From Bacteroidales bacterium UBA1309 (lineage in GTDB: Bacteria > Bacteroidota > Bacteroidia > Bacteroidales > Dysgonomonadaceae), in assembly GCA_002307185.1 (NCBI GenBank), contig DBTT01000050.1, positions 1-63,488 on the forward strand: a DNA stretch of 63,488 nt, given 5' to 3'. Numbering within the stretch: the first letter of the stretch is position 1; every line of letters begins with the position of its first letter. Shown in pieces: positions 60,619 to 63,488 of this stretch. A program made the translations under genes and the position numbers. A model generated the notes under the pieces. It did no database searches, was not told the DNA's origin, and saw nothing but the letters and a program-made list of their open reading frames with translations.

Positions 60619-63300
60619 ATGAATAAAAAACAAACGCTAAAAAAAGTACTCAAAATCACGGGTATATCCCTCGGAGTACTCCTCGTAGTCATGATTGCGG
60701 CACCATTTCTTTTTAAAGACCAGATAAAAAAGGCCGTTGTGGATGCTGCAAACAAAAACTTGAATGCCAAACTTAAAGTGGATGGTTTCGGCTTGAATTT
60801 CTTTTCCAATTTTCCCAATGCAACTTTATCCCTAAATGATGCCTCATTGATTGGAATAGGAGATTTTGCTAAAGATACCTTATTGAAAGCAAAGTCGGCA
60901 TCGGTAACAATCGACCTTTCGAGTATCTTCAGCGGAAATTATCAAGTGACTAAAATCTTGCTGGACGAAACTCAAGTGTATGCAAAAGTCCTTGCCGATG
61001 GTCGTGCGAACTGGGATATTATGAAAACAGATTCTACGACGGAAGCAAAGGGGGACACCACCACCAGTGCCTTTAACCTTCAGCTGAAAAAGATTTCACT
61101 CAATAATTGTAGTGTCATCTACGACGATCAATCTTCCGACATGAAGGTCATTCTCGACAAATGGAGTGGAAACATTTCCGGAGATTTTTCGGCTGCGTCC
61201 ACCACCATCAACACCGAATCCTCTGTCAACGAGCTTTCTTTCTACATGTCAAAGATTCCCTATCTCTACAAAGTGAAAACTTCAGCCAACGCCTCGATTA
61301 AAGCGGACCTGAATAAGTTTACTTTTAGCTTCATTGAAAGTGTATTGGAAATTAATGCAGTAAAAGCAACCATAAATGGCACATTTGCCATGTTGACAGG
61401 TGAAGACGGCATGGAATTTGACCTCAAGATGAAAGCCCCAGACACCCAATTTAAAGATATTTTGTCTTTGCTCCCTGCCATGTACACTGCCGATTTCAAA
61501 GATGTAAAGGCTTCGGGAACAGCCGCTTTGGACGCCTATGTGAAAGGGGTGATGAAGGGGGAAGAATATCCGGCCTTCGATTTGAAGCTAATTGTGAAAA
61601 ATGGAATGTTCCAATATCCATCTTTGCCAAAATCGGTGACGGGCATCAATGTGGATATGAAAGTCACAAGTCCCGGCGGTTCGCTCGACAAAACGGTGGT
61701 TGATATCAGCAAGTTCGATTTCAACATGGGCGGCAATCCCTTTTCTGCTATCTTGAAAGTGTCCACACCTATTTCAGATCCCAACCTGGATGCGAAGATG
61801 AAGGGCGTGATCGACTTGAACATGATTAAAGATGTGTATCCCTTGGAAAAAGGAACAGAGCTTTCAGGCCGTCTCGATGCCAATCTCAACATCTCCACAC
61901 GCATGTCCTACGTGGAGAAAGAGCAATACGACAAAGTGAAAGCTTCCGGCGGGTTGAAAGTGACAGGGTTGAATTATCGTTCCACAACTATGCCGCTCGT
62001 AGCAATCAACACATTATCAATGCAATTTTCTCCTCAGTTTGTTAACGTGGATAATTTCCAAGCGAAAATTGGGCGGAATGATATTGCCGCAAACGGTCGT
62101 CTAGATAACTTGCTGGCGTATGCCCTCAAAAATAAAACGTTGAAAGGAACACTCAACCTGTCGTCCAATTACTTGAATTTGAATGATTTTATGACAGAAA
62201 CAGCAACCACAGCAACCGCTACGGCAGATGATTCATCCTTGCCCACATTTGAAGTCCCTAAGAATTTGGATTTCACGTTGAATGGCAAAATGAAACAAGT
62301 GGTGTACGAAAAAATTGACATGACCAATGTCTCGGGTGCTATTCTCGTAAAAGACGGCACTCTGTCTTTCAAAAATCTTGGCGGAAACGCTTTGGGCGGC
62401 TCATTGCTGATGAACGGTTCATATAGCACCGCTGCAAATCCAAAAACGCCGAAAGTAGCTATGGACATGAAGCTATCCGACGTATCTTTTGCCCAGACAT
62501 TCAAATCGGTGGAAATGGTTCAGAAATTTGCCCCAATCTTTGAAAAAATTGGAGGAAAATATTCCATGAACTTCAATATGAACAGTGTGATGGGAAAGAG
62601 CTATTCTGATATGCTGAAAACTTTGACCATGAGCGGCCTGCTCCAATCATCCGATGTGAAGGTTCAAGGCACGGAAGTGCTGAATTCATTGGCTTCCACT
62701 CTCAAAACGGATGCTTTGAAGTCTTTGGCTGTGAAAGACCTGAAATTGCCTTTCTCCATTGAGAATGGCCGCGTGAGCACAAAGCCTTTTACCGTGAATG
62801 CAAATGGTGGAAAATTAAACCTCTCGGGAACAACCGGGCTGGATCAAACCATCGATTACAAAGGGATGGTGACTCTGCCTAAAAATCTGGCTAATAAATA
62901 TGTAGATAACATCGGAATCACCATTGGAGGAACATTTGCTAAACCCAAAATCGGAATCGACACCAAGTCCTTGTTGTCAAGCACGATAAACTCGGCAAGC
63001 AAACAGTTGTTGGGAACATCGGTGGATGATAAAAAAGAAGAAGCGAAACAAAAAGCTTCCGCTGAAGCTGCCAAGCAAGCCCAACGCATCCGCGACGAAG
63101 CAAAAGCTGCATCGGACAAGCTGGTTGAGGAAGCTCAGAAACAAGGGCAAAAGTTAGTGGATGCCACATCCAACCCCTTGGCCAAGATTGCAGCCCAGAA
63201 GGCTTCCGACAAATTGGTGAAAGAAGCCCAAAAGAAAGGGCAAAAACTGATAGACGAAGCCGATGTGAGAGCCAAGCAAGTGGAAGGTGCCGTGAAATAA
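60619..63300 (+). CDS. AsmA-family envelope protein with coiled-coil tail
   Basis: An 893-residue protein with one N-terminal membrane segment (about 14-34, GISLGVLLVVMIAAPFLF) and a large periplasmic region of repeated beta strands typical of the AsmA/TamB-like superfamily, now viewed as bridges for lipid transport and outer-membrane homeostasis. The AsmA C-terminal part runs to about residue 790 (GGTFAKPKIGIDTKSLL). A tail of about 90 residues follows, rich in Lys, Ala, Glu and Gln, with two near-copies of ASDKLVEEAQKQGQKLVDA; it should be a coiled coil. A TTG at 60610 is an alternative start. A terminator follows. Confidence 0.88.
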   Translation: MNKKQTLKKVLKITGISLGVLLVVMIAAPFLFKDQIKKAVVDAANKNLNAKLKVDGFGLNFFSNFPNATLSLNDASLIGIGDFAKDTLLKAKSASVTIDLSSIFSGNYQVTKILLDETQVYAKVLADGRANWDIMKTDSTTEAKGDTTTSAFNLQLKKISLNNCSVIYDDQSSDMKVILDKWSGNISGDFSAASTTINTESSVNELSFYMSKIPYLYKVKTSANASIKADLNKFTFSFIESVLEINAVKATINGTFAMLTGEDGMEFDLKMKAPDTQFKDILSLLPAMYTADFKDVKASGTAALDAYVKGVMKGEEYPAFDLKLIVKNGMFQYPSLPKSVTGINVDMKVTSPGGSLDKTVVDISKFDFNMGGNPFSAILKVSTPISDPNLDAKMKGVIDLNMIKDVYPLEKGTELSGRLDANLNISTRMSYVEKEQYDKVKASGGLKVTGLNYRSTTMPLVAINTLSMQFSPQFVNVDNFQAKIGRNDIAANGRLDNLLAYALKNKTLKGTLNLSSNYLNLNDFMTETATTATATADDSSLPTFEVPKNLDFTLNGKMKQVVYEKIDMTNVSGAILVKDGTLSFKNLGGNALGGSLLMNGSYSTAANPKTPKVAMDMKLSDVSFAQTFKSVEMVQKFAPIFEKIGGKYSMNFNMNSVMGKSYSDMLKTLTMSGLLQSSDVKVQGTEVLNSLASTLKTDALKSLAVKDLKLPFSIENGRVSTKPFTVNANGGKLNLSGTTGLDQTIDYKGMVTLPKNLANKYVDNIGITIGGTFAKPKIGIDTKSLLSSTINSASKQLLGTSVDDKKEEAKQKASAEAAKQAQRIRDEAKAASDKLVEEAQKQGQKLVDATSNPLAKIAAQKASDKLVKEAQKKGQKLIDEADVRAKQVEGAVK

Positions 63301-63329
63301 GTTGCTCAACTTGTTTTCAAAGATAATTA

Positions 63330-63375
63330 CAGATGAGATGCTTACCATGAAGATTAGCATCTCATCTGTTTTTTT
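63330..63375 (+). terminator. Rho-independent terminator after the AsmA-family gene
   Basis: CAGATGAGATGCT (63330-63342) pairs perfectly with AGCATCTCATCTG (63356-63368), followed by seven T residues. Confidence 0.93.
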
Positions 63376-63397
63376 ATCGGCTAAAATTCTTAATGGT

Positions 63398-63428
63398 GTT
63401 GTAAAATGTCAATATTTTATTAACTTTG
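63398..63428 (+). promoter_or_regulatory. Promoter of tRNA-Cys
   Basis: GTTG (63398-63401) and TAACTTTG (63421-63428) are spaced by 19 bases, 19 bases ahead of the tRNA 5' end. Confidence 0.75.
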
Positions 63429-63447
63429 CACTCGCTAATCGCAAAAT

Positions 63448-63488
63448 GGTACCTTGGCCGAGTGGTTAGGCACCGGTCTGCAAAACCG
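63448..63488 (+). tRNA. tRNA-Cys (GCA), 5' part, cut by the window edge
   Basis: The first 41 bases fold as tRNA: acceptor strand GGTACCT, D arm GCC...GGC, anticodon stem start CCGGT and anticodon loop CTGCAAA with GCA at positions 34-36. The T arm and 3' end lie beyond the window. It has its own promoter just upstream. Confidence 0.93.

Noticed and set aside
1..63488. CRISPR array, prophage, insertion sequence or integrase
   Set aside because: No regularly spaced direct repeats, transposase, integrase or phage structural genes were seen on either strand.

Overview
The window is chromosomal DNA from a member of the Bacteroidota, most likely the order Bacteroidales. The evidence is the recurrent TAnnTTTG promoter core, the near absence of Shine-Dalgarno sequences, several outer-membrane beta-barrel and TonB-dependent proteins, lineage-typical families (Porin_10, DUF4296, DUF4861, DUF349, zinc-finger-less DksA) and the ileS / dksA-like / lspA / DUF4296 gene order. 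No insertion sequence, prophage, CRISPR array or rRNA operon is visible. The only RNA gene is a tRNA-Cys cut by the right edge.

Layout: 1-0.5 kb holds a gene end, a small ORF that may be a gene remnant, and a 24-bp perfect inverted repeat. 0.6-10 kb is a LytS/LytTR two-component pair followed by an RND efflux operon (adaptor, pump, outer-membrane factor) that ends with a secreted TPR protein. 10.4-13.2 kb has a NupG-type nucleoside transporter and an Nramp metal importer, separated by a structured intergenic region. 13.4-19.9 kb has small secreted or membrane proteins, a DUF349 protein, a YhcC-type radical SAM protein and a MATE transporter. 20-26.1 kb (minus strand) holds a large outer-membrane beta-barrel protein and a TonB receptor paired with a small His-rich membrane protein behind a palindromic operator. 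26.2-32.5 kb has a B3/B4-domain protein, a Nudix hydrolase and a TPR/beta-barrel pair. 32.6-36.8 kb has an M13 peptidase and an ABC-F ATPase. 37-37.7 kb has an orphan Nif11-like peptide and an unknown partner. 38.1-43.8 kb is the ileS-dksA-lspA-DUF4296 cluster. 43.9-46.3 kb holds trxB and a type II NADH dehydrogenase. After a long intergenic region with a repeat-like element come a GT9 glycosyltransferase, a CDF metal exporter, a pyridoxamine kinase, thymidine kinase and a membrane-anchored MutS homologue (47-52.7 kb). 53-58.2 kb has a TPR protein, TadA with a small ribbon-helix-helix-like protein, YraN, a putative porin and a BASS transporter. 58.3-63.3 kb has an SDR dehydrogenase, a DUF4861 protein and a large AsmA-family protein, then the start of tRNA-Cys.

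Most of the window is housekeeping and envelope biology. The best candidates for undescribed biology are: the His-rich protein / TonB receptor pair with its operator palindrome (a probable metal uptake system); the orphan Nif11-like peptide with its unknown neighbour; the nested inverted repeats ahead of the Nramp gene; and the perfect hairpin near the left edge. Function calls are made by reading protein motifs, not by database search.
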